NCBI GenBank assembly: GCA_964035015.1
Contig: OZ036017.1
Location: 5,627,996 to 5,691,995, forward strand
Direction: 5' to 3'
From: Corallium rubrum
Taxonomy: Eukaryota; Cnidaria; Anthozoa; Scleralcyonacea; Coralliidae
DNA length: 64,000 nucleotides
Position 1 is the stretch's first letter; each line of letters begins with the position of its first letter. Positions 23,621-34,938 of the stretch are shown piece by piece. Made by a program: the position numbers and the translations under genes. The notes beneath the pieces are model-generated. The model made no database searches. It had not been told where the DNA came from and was given only the letters and a program-made list of their open reading frames with translations.

Positions 23621-24495
23621 GTAAAGTCTGGAATGAAATGCGTTTATGTTTCAACTTAATAGCATATTTTATTTGCCATGTCTAAAGCAACTAGTTAAGC
23701 AATACGAAAGTAGAAAATAATGTGGTTTGGTGTACCCAAATGTTGTGCTATATAAATGCATATATGTGACATGCTAATATTTCTAGAAAACAATGTGTAG
23801 CTGTGGTGTAGCTGTTAACATTTGGGACTGACATATCCTTTATGATCACAATATTATTGAATGGAAATGGTCTTTACATGTACAGTAGCTGTATAAGTAA
23901 AATTATCAAACATGAGATGGTTTCAAGTGATAATAAAATCTATTAATTACAAATTATATAGTGAGTCATTTTCTGGCGATGTATTTCTGACAGCTATAAT
24001 ATTAAAATACTTTCAATTTTTTTGTTAAAAATAAAAATAGCTGTTTGCTTATTGTTGGTGTTTAATAGTGTATGCTGTTGCAATATTTATTTAATTTCCC
24101 ATAAGTACTCAAAAGTTTTGACTCTTACTTAAGAGACTTGTGCGTAATGGGCCTTGTTTATCGAGAACTAGTATCCCATCAATAGTATAGAAAACTTGGT
24201 AAAATATTTTAAATTTACTTTGTGTTCTCCTAAGTAAGAACATAATTTTACCTTTTAAAATGAAAGGAGTCAAATGCAATCTGATACATTTGACAGGAGT
24301 GCAGGTTGAGTACTTCCTGTTATTACAACAATACAACACCCTTATTTAAAGAGGGTAAACACATTACAGCTTTCGCTGACAAACCAGTGGCCCTCGTGTG
24401 AAAAATGTCGAAAAGTTACAATTATATAACGTAATACAGATAAGAAATATGAATTAACTATTTACAAAGAATTAAGAATATATATATATATTATT
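23621..24495. other. no gene seen
   Basis: AT-rich sequence between the possible exon and the BEL gag remnant. No 5' LTR matching the sequence after 29717 was recognised here, so the left end of the BEL element appears to be lost. Confidence 0.4.
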
Positions 24496-25640
24496 ATGCA
24501 CAAGATACGACGACTGCAAGATTATAATAATACTTATACTTCACTCCCTAATAGCAATTACGAACAAGCTATTGGCATTCTCAAGAATCGATTTGGCCAA
24601 CCGCACAGAATTGTTAATGCTCACATGCAGGCTCTCCTTGGCATCCCCAACCCAAATGAACATCTAGATAGTTTTCAGAGTTTCTATGACACTCTGGAGA
24701 CTAATATTCGAGGTCTTGCATCACTTGGAAAGAGTCAAGAATCTTATGGTGATCTATTTAACAATTAGATTATGAGCTCGAAATTTCTATGAGTGAATAG
24801 TTGACGAGAGCGGAGCTCGAGTCAACTATCATCTCATAGAAATTGAGAGCGAATAATCTAATTGTTTTAGTAGAAACTAATTTGTGTACCTTAGTTCTTC
24901 CAAATTATTTCAAAAAACGAAGCATAACCATTGTTTCTGTGCGAAAACCAAGGCAAAACAATCTGTCACGTCTCGTGTCCTCCATGTTGTTTTACTGTAT
25001 GGCCGCGCGAGAACTGGTACTCAATTTGCTACTCGCTATCTATCGACGAATAGATATCGAGTAGAGTAGCCAATCAGATTGCAGCATTTGCAATAGAATA
25101 CTAGTAAGTTTCTACTAATAATACCTATAATATTAGAAAAAGCTGCCTAAAGAATTCAGAAAGAACATGGCACGAGAACATGGGTCCTTAGAATGGACGA
25201 TTGATGAAGTGCGAAATGCCATACGTAAGGGACTGAAGATTTTAGAAGCAGGAGAGTTCGTCAATTCGCATGGTAGGGGACACAGGCAAACATCATCAAC
25301 CATTACCTCATCCTTTTACACTGGTGCTGAAGGCACACATCGTCCGCCACCGCCACGTCCAAAACGACCTACCTTTGTGTGTTTACTGCAAGCAAAACCA
25401 TTCATCAAATGCCTGTAAAAATGTCACGACATATGATCAACGACTCACAATTATTAAGAAAGGAAATCTATGTTTTAACTATCTTGGGCACCACAAGCCT
25501 CCCACTGTCATTCTAGAAACCGATGCAAGAACTGCAATCGTAAGCATCACACCAGCCTTTGCAACAGTGACAATCCTGTACCCGAAGACCCACCACCTAG
25601 ACTTACCTAGAGACCCACCCAGAGACATGCCCAGGCAGCT
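24496..25640 (+). pseudogene. BEL/Pao gag, interrupted
   Basis: The first part (24496-24762) has the gag-like YEQAIGILKNRFGQP and LDSFQSFYDTLETNIRGL segments. After the nested MITE, gag resumes near 25137 with a one-base frameshift (MAREHGSLEW, then a basic linker). At about 25375 comes a zinc knuckle, CVYCKQNHSSNAC. A second knuckle, CFNYLGHH, has lost its second Cys. Confidence 0.8.
24763..25126. mobile_element. hairpin/TIR element nested in BEL gag
   Basis: It starts with a hairpin, ACAATTAGATTATGAGCTC with its complement at about 24850-24865. It ends in sequence shared with 10830-10890 (GATATCGAGTAGA, CCAATCAGATTGCAGCATTTG). TTAGTAGAAACT words occur inverted at about 24867 and the right end, which suggests two nested MITEs. 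The gag frame resumes on the other side. Confidence 0.75.
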
Positions 25641-25652
25641 ACCAACAACGAG

Positions 25653-26250
25653 ATGACAGAAAAACCAGAATCATCTGTCCTTACAACATTAACACCTAAC
25701 CAATCCAATCCTACAGCTTCAAACTACAGCAAACCCGAGAACCGAGCCTCCCTACTGAAGACAGCAGTAGCCACTGTTAGTACAACAACCACTCATATAG
25801 AAGCCAATATACTTTTTGACGAAGGCGCTCAACGCTCTTTTATTACACAGTCCCTCGCTAGAAAAGTTGGTTTGCATGCTGTTACAAGTGAAACCATTAG
25901 CCTTTCCACATTTGGAGCTAGTACTACACTAAAGAGAAACCTGGATGTTGCAACAATCAACATCGAAACAGAAACCTTTGGACAAATTCCAATCCAAGTC
26001 CTCATCGTACCTAACATCGCTACTGTACTCCACTACAGAATCAAGTTAGAACGTCTCTCAAGGATATTCCTTATCTGAAAGGGCTCAAGCTTGCCCATCC
26101 AGTCACAGATGATGGATATTTCGAGATTTCCCTGTTAATCGGAGCAGATCATTATTGGGATATAGTCCAGGACCACATCATCCGCGGAAATGGCCCAACA
26201 GCAATGCAGTCAAAGTTAGGGTACCTGTTATCTGGACCAATTGACTCTAC
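25653..26250 (+). pseudogene. BEL/Pao aspartic protease remnant
   Basis: ILFDEGAQRSFIT carries the position of the catalytic triad of retropepsin-like A17 proteases (usually D-S/T-G), here D-E-G, a substitution expected to inactivate it. KVGLHAV and a beta-strand-rich segment follow. The frame breaks at about 26040, and the downstream conserved segment (HPVTDDG...IGADHYWDI) continues in another frame. Confidence 0.75.
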
Positions 26251-26371
26251 CTGGTGAAGGAACCTCGACCAATATGTACAACATCATTATTTCCCACCAT
26301 GACGAAGACAGTCAACTGGAACGATTCTGGTCCTTGGAATCTCAAGGCATCATTCCACCAAGCGCATAACG

Positions 26372-27430
26372 ATGTTGAAAACAGCTTTTCCTGTGAGTAT
26401 CAAAACTCCTCCATCTCACGCGAGAAAGATGGTACACACTGCCAAGTTTCCATGGAAAGAAGATCACCCACCTCTGCCGTCGAACCTTTCCATCTGTGAG
26501 AAACGTACCAGATCGACAATTCAACAACTGAATCGGACACCTGCCTTGTTACACACCTATGGAACAATAATCGCAGAACAAGAAGAAAGAGGATTTATTG
26601 AGAAGATACCGAACACCGCGTCGATCAACAACGCTCATTACATCCCCCACCACCCGGTAAGAAAGGATTCGGCAACGACTCCCATCAGAATAGTCTATGA
26701 TTGTAGCTGTCGTCAGTCACCAACATCTGCAAGTCTCAACGACTGCCTCAGAGCTGGCACACCATTACTTAACGACATGACGGCTGTTCTACTTCGCTTT
26801 TGTTCCTACACCTACGGCATAACAACAGATATTAAAAAAGCCTTTTTCCATCTCAATCTTGCTGAATGTGACAGGCACTTTATTAGATTCTTGTGGCTTT
26901 CAAATCCTCACGACCCAGATAGCTCCTTTGATACATACCGCTTCAAAGCCGTTCCGTTTGGTGCTACGAGTTCGCCGTTTATGTTAAATGAGCACGTTTA
27001 CATCATCTGTTTCTCGTAACATGAAGGAGAACATGTATGTCGATAATATTATCGTTTTTGGTTCTGATACAGAACTAGCCGCAATCGAGTACTACGACGA
27101 AGCCAGATCCATTATGAATCAAGCCAATTTCAACCTCCGCTCTTGGGCGTCAAATAGTACTGCACTACAACACAAGACATCTGAAGAAAAAACTGCTGAC
27201 CCTAGCACTGAAATCAACGTCTTTGGCCTCAATTGGAACATCTCGACCGATACTCTTTCCTTTGCCAACAAGAAACCGATATCACTAAACGCAAAATCCT
27301 ACAACAATCTTCAAGTATCTTTGATCCATTCGGCATGATCACTCCCATAACCGTGCGAGCTAAGATGTTCATGCAACTACTGTGGCACAAATCTATGGAT
27401 TGGGAACCACTCGACGGACAGCTGTAACAA
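26372..27430 (+). pseudogene. BEL/Pao reverse transcriptase remnant
   Basis: IRIVYDCSCR, ITTDIKKAFFHLNL (first catalytic Asp) and FKAVPFGATSSPFMLN are typical BEL RT motifs. Between about 27000 and 27030 a deletion joins this to YVDNIIVFG, where the catalytic Y-x-D-D has become YVDN. The connection segment DPFGMITPITVRAKMFMQ follows in another frame, with a TAA stop at about 27425. Confidence 0.8.
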
Positions 27431-28520
27431 GATTGGCTTAAGACTGCATATGATCTACAGACCGCACGAGACACTGTGATTCCAAGACATTATTTTGACA
27501 CTTCCTTATCACCCCAGTGCGCATCACAACTCCATATTTTTGTGGATGCAAGTACAAAGGCATACGGCGCAGTAACGTACCTCAAACAGATCAAACATCG
27601 CGTGTCATGGCGAAAACACGAGTCGCCCCTCTCAAAAAGTTGACGCTACCTCAACAGGAGCTAATGGCAGCTGTAGTACGTGCCAGACTAGCTTCATTCA
27701 TTCACAACGCAATCAAGACCCGCTATGAAGATTTGGAAGTACACCTCTGGTCTGACAGTCAGATCGTCTTACACTGGATCTACAGTAACAAAGAACTCAA
27801 ACAACTTGTTGCTAACCGCATTCAACCCATCAAGGCACTGTTTCCTCTCAACTGCTGGCACTACTGCCCTACAAACGACAATCCAGCTGACGTATTAACA
27901 CGCAGTGCTACAACTTCTCAGATGCAATCATCGACACTGTGGCGCAACGGACCATCATGGCTTACGTCATCTAACAAACAATGGCCCGTCTGGACTCCGA
28001 CTACAGCTTTACTGACCCACTCTCCTCAGCCAATACAAGAAGTTCAGACCCGACAAGATACGACCACGCCGACCCCTAACGTCTCTGGTGAGATAGGCAT
28101 CCACCGTATATGCGAATTTCAGGGTATTGCGCGCATCATTTTGCAAAGGAATTGGCAGGCTCTTGGCGAGCTCCCCACAAAATAAGCAACGGCAAACATA
28201 CTTGCTAGCGATCCAACAACAGCAGAATAACAGTGTTATAAAATATCCAGAAACTGTATCTATACTTTGCCTATTTTAGTATATTTACTTTGAGTGGAGC
28301 TTGCCAGTTTTTTTTGAAAAATGATGCGCGCGCAACACCCTGAAACTCGCCTATTGTCGACATATCAAGATATAACAGTCTGGCTAAAGTAATCCACATC
28401 ACAGCCTATATTCTCAGATTTGTGGGAAACCTAACCAAACAAACCAAGCAGACGTCGGGACCACTTACCGTTCCAAAGAATGTCGCAGCAGAAAACCGTT
28501 GGATATCGAAGTGCCAGCAA
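27431..28520 (+). pseudogene. BEL/Pao RNase H and linker
   Basis: IFVDASTKAYGAV (about 27540) and VHLWSDSQIVLHWI (about 27740) contain RNase H acidic positions; NDNPADVLTR gives the last one. A frameshift lies near 27630. After about 190 bp of unrelated sequence, the linker to integrase (HITAYILRFVGNL, then PLTV) is visible at about 28395-28460. The integrase zinc-binding domain is missing. Confidence 0.8.
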
Positions 28521-28521
28521 A

Positions 28522-28611
28522 CATGTTCTAAGGATTTGGGGTGAAGGAAAAGTCGAGTGTAGAATATATATATTTTAAGACCAAACCGGGACATGCAACT
28601 ACACAGGCCTT
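28522..28611 (-). mobile_element. truncated SINE nested in BEL pol
   Basis: Read on the minus strand it matches the body of the SINE at 37478-37647 (CCTGTGTAGTTGCAT, GGTTTGGTCTTAAAAT, TTTTCCTTCACC). The tRNA-like head is absent. It sits where the integrase zinc finger of the BEL element should be. Confidence 0.85.
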
Positions 28612-28624
28612 GTAGCTACAAGTG

Positions 28625-29720
28625 TCTACACCATTTACAGTCACCGGAGTGGACTTTACCGGAGCACTCTACGTGCAAACAACTACGAGGGAGAAGAAGG
28701 TTTATATCTGCTTATTCACATGCGCAGCTACTCGACCAGTCCATTTGGAAATAGTTCATGATCTAAGCGAAGATACCTTCCTTAAAGCTTTTCGGAGATT
28801 TGCCAGTAGAAAGTCACTACCAAAGAAAATAGTTGCAGACAACGCCTAGACATATTTGTCGGCCGCGGAGGAACCTAAACGTTTGTTCCAGTCTCCATCA
28901 TTGAAGAAAGCGTTCAGGCAACGAGGTGTAGAATGGCATTTCATTCCTAAAAGAGCCCCGTGGTACGTTGGATTTCGGGAGAGACTAATCGGTTTACAAA
29001 GAACGCCCTGACGAAAGTATTAGGTCGTGCACACACCACCCTTTCCAGTCTCCAGACAATCGTTGTTGAAATTGAAGCCATGTTAAATGATCGACCTATT
29101 ACCTAAATATCGTCCGACATCCGAGATCAAGAACCCCTCGCACCGTCCCATCTACTGTATGGACGACGCATCACCTCCCTTCCCCACTTACGCGTGGAGG
29201 ACGGCGAGGCTGACGACTCTGACTTTGGAAGTGTTTCACAAGTCAAAGCGGGTGCCAAAAAAACAAGCGCTACTTCTCAAACATTTTTGGTCTCGATGGA
29301 AGGAAGAATACCTGACGTCTCTTTGGGAATTTGACATGCAAAATGACAGGAAACAACAGCCAAACAATACCCACTGGTGAGGTGGTGGTCGTGGTTCACG
29401 ACGAGAGTCCGAGAACAACCTGGAAACTGGCAGTAATTGAAGACCTCATCAGAGGAGGTGACGGATTGATCTGTGCCGCCAATATACGTACCAGCATGGT
29501 CGAACAAATAGACCAATTGCTAAACTATACCCTCTTGAAGTTACAACCGACGCCATATCTGATTCTGTTGTAGGTAATGAACCTGAAGAAACACCCGAAG
29601 ACCAACCTGAAGAAACACCCGAAGACCAATGTGGAGAAAGAGCTAGAAGAGCATCGAAACGGATATCTACATGGACGCGAATACTCGGCGCCCCCCCAGA
29701 GGATGTCGAGAACTTCCTGT
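28625..29720 (+). pseudogene. BEL/Pao integrase core and DUF5641-like tail
   Basis: GVDFTGALYV holds the first integrase Asp; KIVADNA is the second and is followed at once by a stop. WHFIPKRAPWYVGF then RERLIG covers the conserved Glu region. A further stop breaks the frame at about 29010. The tail motifs LNDRPIT, GEVVVVVHDE and WKLAVIEDLIRGGDG match the C-terminal domain of BEL pol. Confidence 0.8.
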
Positions 29721-30181
29721 GTTAACATTATTATCAGCGGTATTTTAGTTAATGTACGTGGGCTCAGAAGAGCGCTTCTGGTCCTCGTCTGACCTCGGGT
29801 ATACTTTTTGTGTTTGTGTTGAATAAAGTTTAAATATACATGTACCTGTGGAATTCCTCCTTTTTATACTATCGAACCCGCCATTCTTTACAGTTTTATC
29901 GGAATCTTTGGGTCTAAATAACACCCTAGATTGTGTCTTCATGTCATTGGTTTGCTTTTAATTTATACCATATATTAAAGGACACTTTTCTGTTGCAAAA
30001 AGGACACATTACAACAAAGTTGGGTTCACAGGCCCCCTCTACACCCCCCCCCCCCCCAAGTTTCTACACCACTGCAACTTCCAAAGTCAACTTGAGTAGG
30101 GTATGCTGGTAGCTGACTGTCGCATGCATGCTTGGGAAAAGGTGGCTTATTTTTTGCCATTAGATAACTCACATTAATTAA
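29721..30181. other. probable BEL 3' LTR and flank
   Basis: Starts near TGTTAACATT at 29717 and holds an AATAAA at about 29821, as an LTR would. The right boundary cannot be set without the missing 5' LTR. A poly-C tract lies at about 30043-30058. Confidence 0.35.
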
Positions 30182-30874
30182 GGTGGCTCTGTACTGTTTC
30201 TTCAAAAGTGGAAATATTAAGCAAGTTTCAACCTCAGAAAGTGCTCATGAATATTTTGGAAAAGAGTGGAGTGAATGTCATACATATAACATAACGTTCT
30301 GTGCATCAAATGTTACCGATAATGTGTATCAGCCGTTGCTATGGCAACAGTGACGTTTCAAAATGGCTGTAAATTTACATTTAATCCAATTTATTTTAAA
30401 AACGAGTTTGGTGACCCCAATTGTTTTTGCATAAAACCATTTCTTTAACTTTAAGTAATGAATAGTAAGATTTTTTAAAAATTCTGTAGATCCAAATATT
30501 CTGAATAGAAAACCATAATTTTTCTTCAATAAAAAAAAATTGGATCTACAGAATTTTTTTAAAATTGATTTGCCTATTGATTACAACTTAAATTTAAAGA
30601 AATGTTTTCATGCAAAAAAGTTGTGGGTGATTGAACTCGTTTTTTGAAATAAATTGAATTAAATGTAAATTTACAGCCATTTTGTAATCTCACTGTTGCC
30701 AATATTAGCAACAGCTGAAACACATTATCTGTTAACACTATTTAATGTCTTGAACATTATTCTAATAGATATATAATGTTAGTTTTATTACTTTTCAAAT
30801 TATTCATGAGTACTTTCCGAGGTTGACACTTGTATTTTTTTCCAAGTTTTCAAGAAACAGTAGGTTAAGCCACC
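30182..30874. mobile_element. 693 bp foldback with TTAA target duplication
   Basis: The ends read GGTGGCTCTG and AGCCACC, flanked on both sides by TTAA (30178-30181 and 30875-30878), the piggyBac target signature. The arms are inverted along almost the whole length (shared GTAAATTTACAGCCATTTT and AGAATTTTTTTAAAA). They are diverged by indels, so it is old. No coding capacity. Confidence 0.85.
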
Positions 30875-31385
30875 TTAAACAGGTTGGAACATAAAATTTG
30901 GGGCTAATAATAAACCAATACGCATGTCCACATTGTCCTTTTTTTTTACAGACAATTTTAATACTATATTCAACAATAATTTATGTGGGTGAATTTTCAT
31001 TAGATCTGAATGGCAATGACCCAGGCAAACATTATACTGTATAGCTGTAACAATGGACTTCTGAATTAGGTTAAGTGAAATAAATGCACAGTAATGGAGT
31101 AGAAAACAACACCAGGAATGGTTTTATCGCATTACTCCATTAGTTCAGTTATTTTATGTTTTATTTGTCGATGAAAATCTCAGTTATATAAACTCATATG
31201 CTTACAAACACATTGTCACAGCTATACTGTTTGCCTGGGTCCCTATGTGGCTTATCATTTGAATCAAACGTATCCAAATGTCGTTTATATTTAAACAATG
31301 CAACCTGTCTACTATTTGATAAACGAGCAGGTAATTGGTGTAATTACATTCACACTGCAACACATTTGGACATGTAATGCACCTA

Positions 31386-31517
31386 TCATTTGTTTCCACC
31401 ACCCCTGGGCTGGCCAGGCGGACAACCATGGGGGACTTTACAAAGGGTTTCTTCCAGAGTAATGAGCATTTGACGAAGAATTGTGTCCTGAGGAATTGAT
31501 GAATGACCAACCTCTTG
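31386..31517 (-). CDS. unrecognised gene, exon 4 (last)
   Basis: Minus-strand exon of 132 bases ending in TGA, phase 0 at its start, with acceptor AACTAAACTCCAG. An alternative acceptor six bases further in would remove a QE pair that repeats the end of the preceding exon. It encodes about 43 residues, including IPQDTILRQMLITLEETL (helical) and a Gly/Pro tail PPGQPRGGGNK. I do not recognise the protein. Confidence 0.45.
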   Translation of the reverse strand, partial: QEVGHSSIPQDTILRQMLITLEETLCKVPHGCPPGQPRGGGNK

Positions 31518-32426
31518 CTGGAGTTTAGTTACGAACCATATACTCGCTTGAGTGCTTGCATTGCTTTGACATATGCCACAAATAATTTTTAAACATGGAG
31601 CAACTTCCCAACTTGGCAGAGATTCAAAGCAGAGTTTTTAAATTCTAATGTTTATTATTTATAAATGTTGTTTGAACTTGGCTTCTTGCTAATGAGTCAA
31701 ACAGCTAGTTACCTTATTTTTAGCAATTCTACTACTGTACTCAAACCAGCAGAGCAAGAATAAAGTGATTTTTTCATCGCTATGTCTTGCTTTACTGGTT
31801 TGAGTGTATCTTGATTTCTTAATTATAAAATTTTGCTTCCCCTGCCCGGGATATTTGACAATTACTTACTCGAACTTGTGAGTAGGGAATTTGAAAGGAA
31901 AAAATTTAAAAAGTTCAAATCCCCGAAGGGGGTGGAAACATGATAGGTGCATATAGGTGGTGTGCAACCAATCCCTTGAGATTCGAAGGACAAAGATATT
32001 TTCGCCATGTTGGATGAAACAGTGCATATGAAAATCTTTTGAAATCGTCAACCAACATGGCGGCAATGACGTAAGACGCACACCAGCAATAGGCCGAAAG
32101 GGAGATTTGTACACTCAAAATAAAGATAGTTAAAAACTTGTCAGTTTTATTAGTCTCGTACGTAGTATCGTCTCGTACATTTGGTATTATTATTTTATTC
32201 AGGAAACCTCCCCAGCTATTAAATAAATTAGTTGTACGATCCTTTCGGTTATATAAACCTTGTCCTCGGTATGTAACTGTAATTCATTTTATTTAATACT
32301 AGACTAAATAGAACACTCATGATCACTGTTCTATATTAAAATATCTGTAGTTTATATCAGTTTGTAGTACAAGATTTTAAAAACACAAAGGTCTCAAAAA
32401 ATAGTGTTGAAACAATAATTCCGTAC

Positions 32427-32473
32427 CTCTTGCTTCATTGTTGAATATGCATCAATTTCTCCGACGGCCATCC
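32427..32473 (-). CDS. unrecognised gene, exon 3
   Basis: A 47-base exon has acceptor ATAACAAAAG and donor GAG|GTACGG. It enters in phase 1 and leaves in phase 0, in agreement with its neighbours, and encodes MAVGEIDAYSTMKQE after a split codon. Because it contains an ATG in good context, it could instead be the first exon of a shorter transcript. Confidence 0.45.
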
Positions 32474-33153
32474 CTTTTGTTATAAACTCAAAAAGCTGTG
32501 CTTTTTTGAAAATAATTCGATAATTTTATAAGAAGCCCATTTCTTTTCGATCGAAACCGGATGTTGTTTTCACTTGATTTCAGAGAGGGATTGATGGGGA
32601 TGCTTTGGGATATCCGCCAATCTCGTTCCCAGAGCCCACGTTCCCTTACGGAAGAAGAGTAATCATGTTCATCAGCCAATGAAATATCAATGTGAAACGG
32701 ATTATCCCAGAGTCTCTCGTTTCCCGGGTGGGGAACGTGGGCTCGGGAACGAGATTGCTCGTCCACAGAAAGAGGGGGAAACACTGAACTATTTGGACTG
32801 GTGCGAGAGTCCGACACAAAAGTTAAAAATAGACACGCTATGCATGCATGTGTCTACCGCTCATTGTACTGCTTCTAACGCAGCTTAAAGGCACAGTGTC
32901 ACTAAGACGCAATTCGCAAATTTGAAAAATTCGGGGACAAATTCAAGTCAGCATGATTAAAGTCATAGTGAGCTATCAGACATTTCAAAACTTGGACTAA
33001 ATAGTTCTATAGAAAATGCATGCATAGAGATGACAATGATTTAAATGTTGCGGAAAATCATGGAAAATACCATAAGTAGTAATCTGAAAGAAATGCAACT
33101 AAGTTTTCCGGCCAGGCCATCAACTGTCAGCAAGACACATGTTCCAGAATAAC

Positions 33154-33307
33154 TTGCCATGCCATGCATGTGCTTTGAGTGAGAATCAAAGATTCTACAA
33201 CTATTGTTCAGCATGTTAAACACTGCAACACGTACAATTTGTTTCTCTTCCAAAAAAACATCTTTGTAAATGCATTTTTTAAGGAGATATAAGGATGTTA
33301 AAGCCAT
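33154..33307 (-). CDS. unrecognised gene, exon 2
   Basis: A 154-base exon has acceptor GGTCTTCCAAG and a weak donor CAA|GTTATT, phase 0 to phase 1. It encodes MALTSLYLLKKCIYKDVFLE followed by KQIVRVAVFNMLNNSCRIF. The pattern of hydrophobic heptads suggests paired helices of HEAT/ARM type; this is an inference from pattern only. The open frame continues past the donor to 33041, so the true end is uncertain. Confidence 0.45.
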
Positions 33308-33752
33308 CTTGGAAGACCGTTTTGTATATATTTAAGATAAAGTATTGTAATTAGATACACAATTAAACATAAATACAACCGAGGAGCGCTTAGTAATACT
33401 ATACTGTACAAAGCATAAACGAGAGAAAGAGACTAGTCTAAACTCAAAATGTATTTAATATGGAAAGCGACTGTCAGACTTGCCTCACTGACTGCAGTAA
33501 ATATTGAAACCGAACAGCGGAGAGCTGATTCCCATGAAACACTGATTGAGGACTCATTAGCATACAGTATAATATAATATTAATTTTTATACAATATCCT
33601 GGTTCCTATGCGTGTTTTCATTGGTTGTTGCCCATGATCTATTAGAGGACAGACACATGGATCACGTCAGATCACGTCAGCTGACTTGCTTTTTTCTTTC
33701 TTCATGCCCCAAAATCCAGCAAGAAGTATTGTGTAATTTTTACATTGTATAA

Positions 33753-33938
33753 AACAAATAGATTCCATTTTTTGTTGTCTGTTCAGTTATAGATGCACAG
33801 AAGACGTAACAACGTGGTAAGAACATCAGTGACCCACTCGACTGCGTCTCGTGGGCCATTTTTTTGTTCTTACCACGTTGTGACGTCATCTGTGCATCTA
33901 TAACTGAACAGACAACGGCAAAATGGAATCTATTTGTT
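33753..33938. mobile_element. near-perfect foldback MITE
   Basis: Arms of about 73 bp from AACAAATAGATTCCATTTT to its complement, sharing GTTCTTACCACGTTG and TGCATCTATAACTGAACAG, around a 40 bp loop. The very high arm identity suggests a recent insertion. Confidence 0.9.
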
Positions 33939-33978
33939 AAATAGAATATTATTCATAAGCTAAGCTGCTAAGGCTTAC

Positions 33979-34134
33979 CTCACTGGGTAGTGATTCGAGG
34001 CGCGCGATTCCTGCACAAAGTACAGCGTAGATCTTCACCAAGATTCTTTCCGCATCCTTTTGAAATATTACGTTCGCGCTCGCGCTTGAGAGCGATAAGT
34101 TTACAGTCTGTTTCCTCCCGAGAATAACTTCCAT
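33979..34134 (-). CDS. unrecognised gene, exon 1
   Basis: The ATG at 34134 opens 52 codons ending at a good donor, GTGAG|GTAAGC, in phase 0. Its C-terminal part (FQKDAERILVKIYAVLCAGI) looks like real coding sequence. A second ATG at 34177 opens another frame (MASNDVLQPLLNILNG) that stops exactly at the donor. Either that is an upstream open frame, or a one-base error or mutation splits a single longer exon. Intron 1 (33308-33978) holds a foldback. Confidence 0.45.
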
Positions 34135-34938
34135 TCAATATATTCAACAGCGGTTGTAACACATCGTTAGAAGCCATTCATTCTTGAAAGAAGCCGAGTA
34201 GGTCGAATGAATCGTACTCAATAACATCATCTGAGAAGTGAAACAGATTTCGCAATCTGTTGCACACTGTTGCACAATCTAATGTTTTGATTGGACAGCT
34301 ACCCCTAGCTATTGCACAAATGCTAAATATAGCCTGTTTCACGGACTATATTTAGCTCAACTGTTACACAAACGACTTCAGACTAATCTGGTGCAACAGC
34401 GGACCAGGCCTGTTGCACAAGGATGTTGGGGGTTCGGCCGGAAATATTGTATATTACGGGTTTTCTGGGTGATGACAATCTCACCCAATTGCGGGTTAGA
34501 ATTTTCCCGGATTTTGCTCGAAGCGAAGAGTGGAGGGCCGAGGCTGAGCTTTCGAGTCATAAACCGTTAGGTAATTTTGCAAATTGAATTATTCTTATTA
34601 TCTTTTAATGTCGTTTTTCGTTTTTCCGGACATTTTGATTGTTGCATTTGCAACAGTTGCAACAGTCTAGATCCGCCCCTGTGTCAATATGTTGTGTTTG
34701 AATGTTATAGCGGTTAATGACATTGGTATACGCATTGTTTAGCCGCATTATCACAGTAGTTTTGATATTAAATCTTAGAGTCTAGATTGTTTCTATTTCT
34801 GGGCCTTCGTAGCCGCTTGTAATCAATAAACAGCTCGATCTATAAGAGGCTGCTTTTGCGCACGTCGTCTGTTGTGAACAGTCAGAGCGTGACCCAAATT
34901 GTTGTATCAGGTTCCAGGAAGCGATACGTAAGGGAGCA
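34135..34938. other. upstream of the unrecognised gene
   Basis: Presumed promoter side of the minus-strand gene. At 34250-34410 there are several copies of TGTTGCAC and an inverted AAATATAG/CTATATTT pair, a probable small degenerate MITE. No other exon seen. Confidence 0.35.

Larger units (their letters stand above)
24496..29735 (+). mobile_element. BEL/Pao retrotransposon, decayed
   Basis: The order gag, zinc knuckles, aspartic protease, reverse transcriptase, RNase H, integrase and DUF5641-like tail is that of BEL/Pao elements. Stops, frameshifts and at least two deletions break the reading frame, and a MITE and a SINE are nested inside. The 3' end reaches an AATAAA at about 29821, probably within the 3' LTR (from about 29717). 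No 5' LTR was recognised. It cannot be autonomous. Confidence 0.9.

Noticed and set aside
31202..31510. 102-codon minus-strand open frame
   Set aside because: The overlapping frame used for exon 4 has better protein composition and phase agreement; this one appears to be a shadow.
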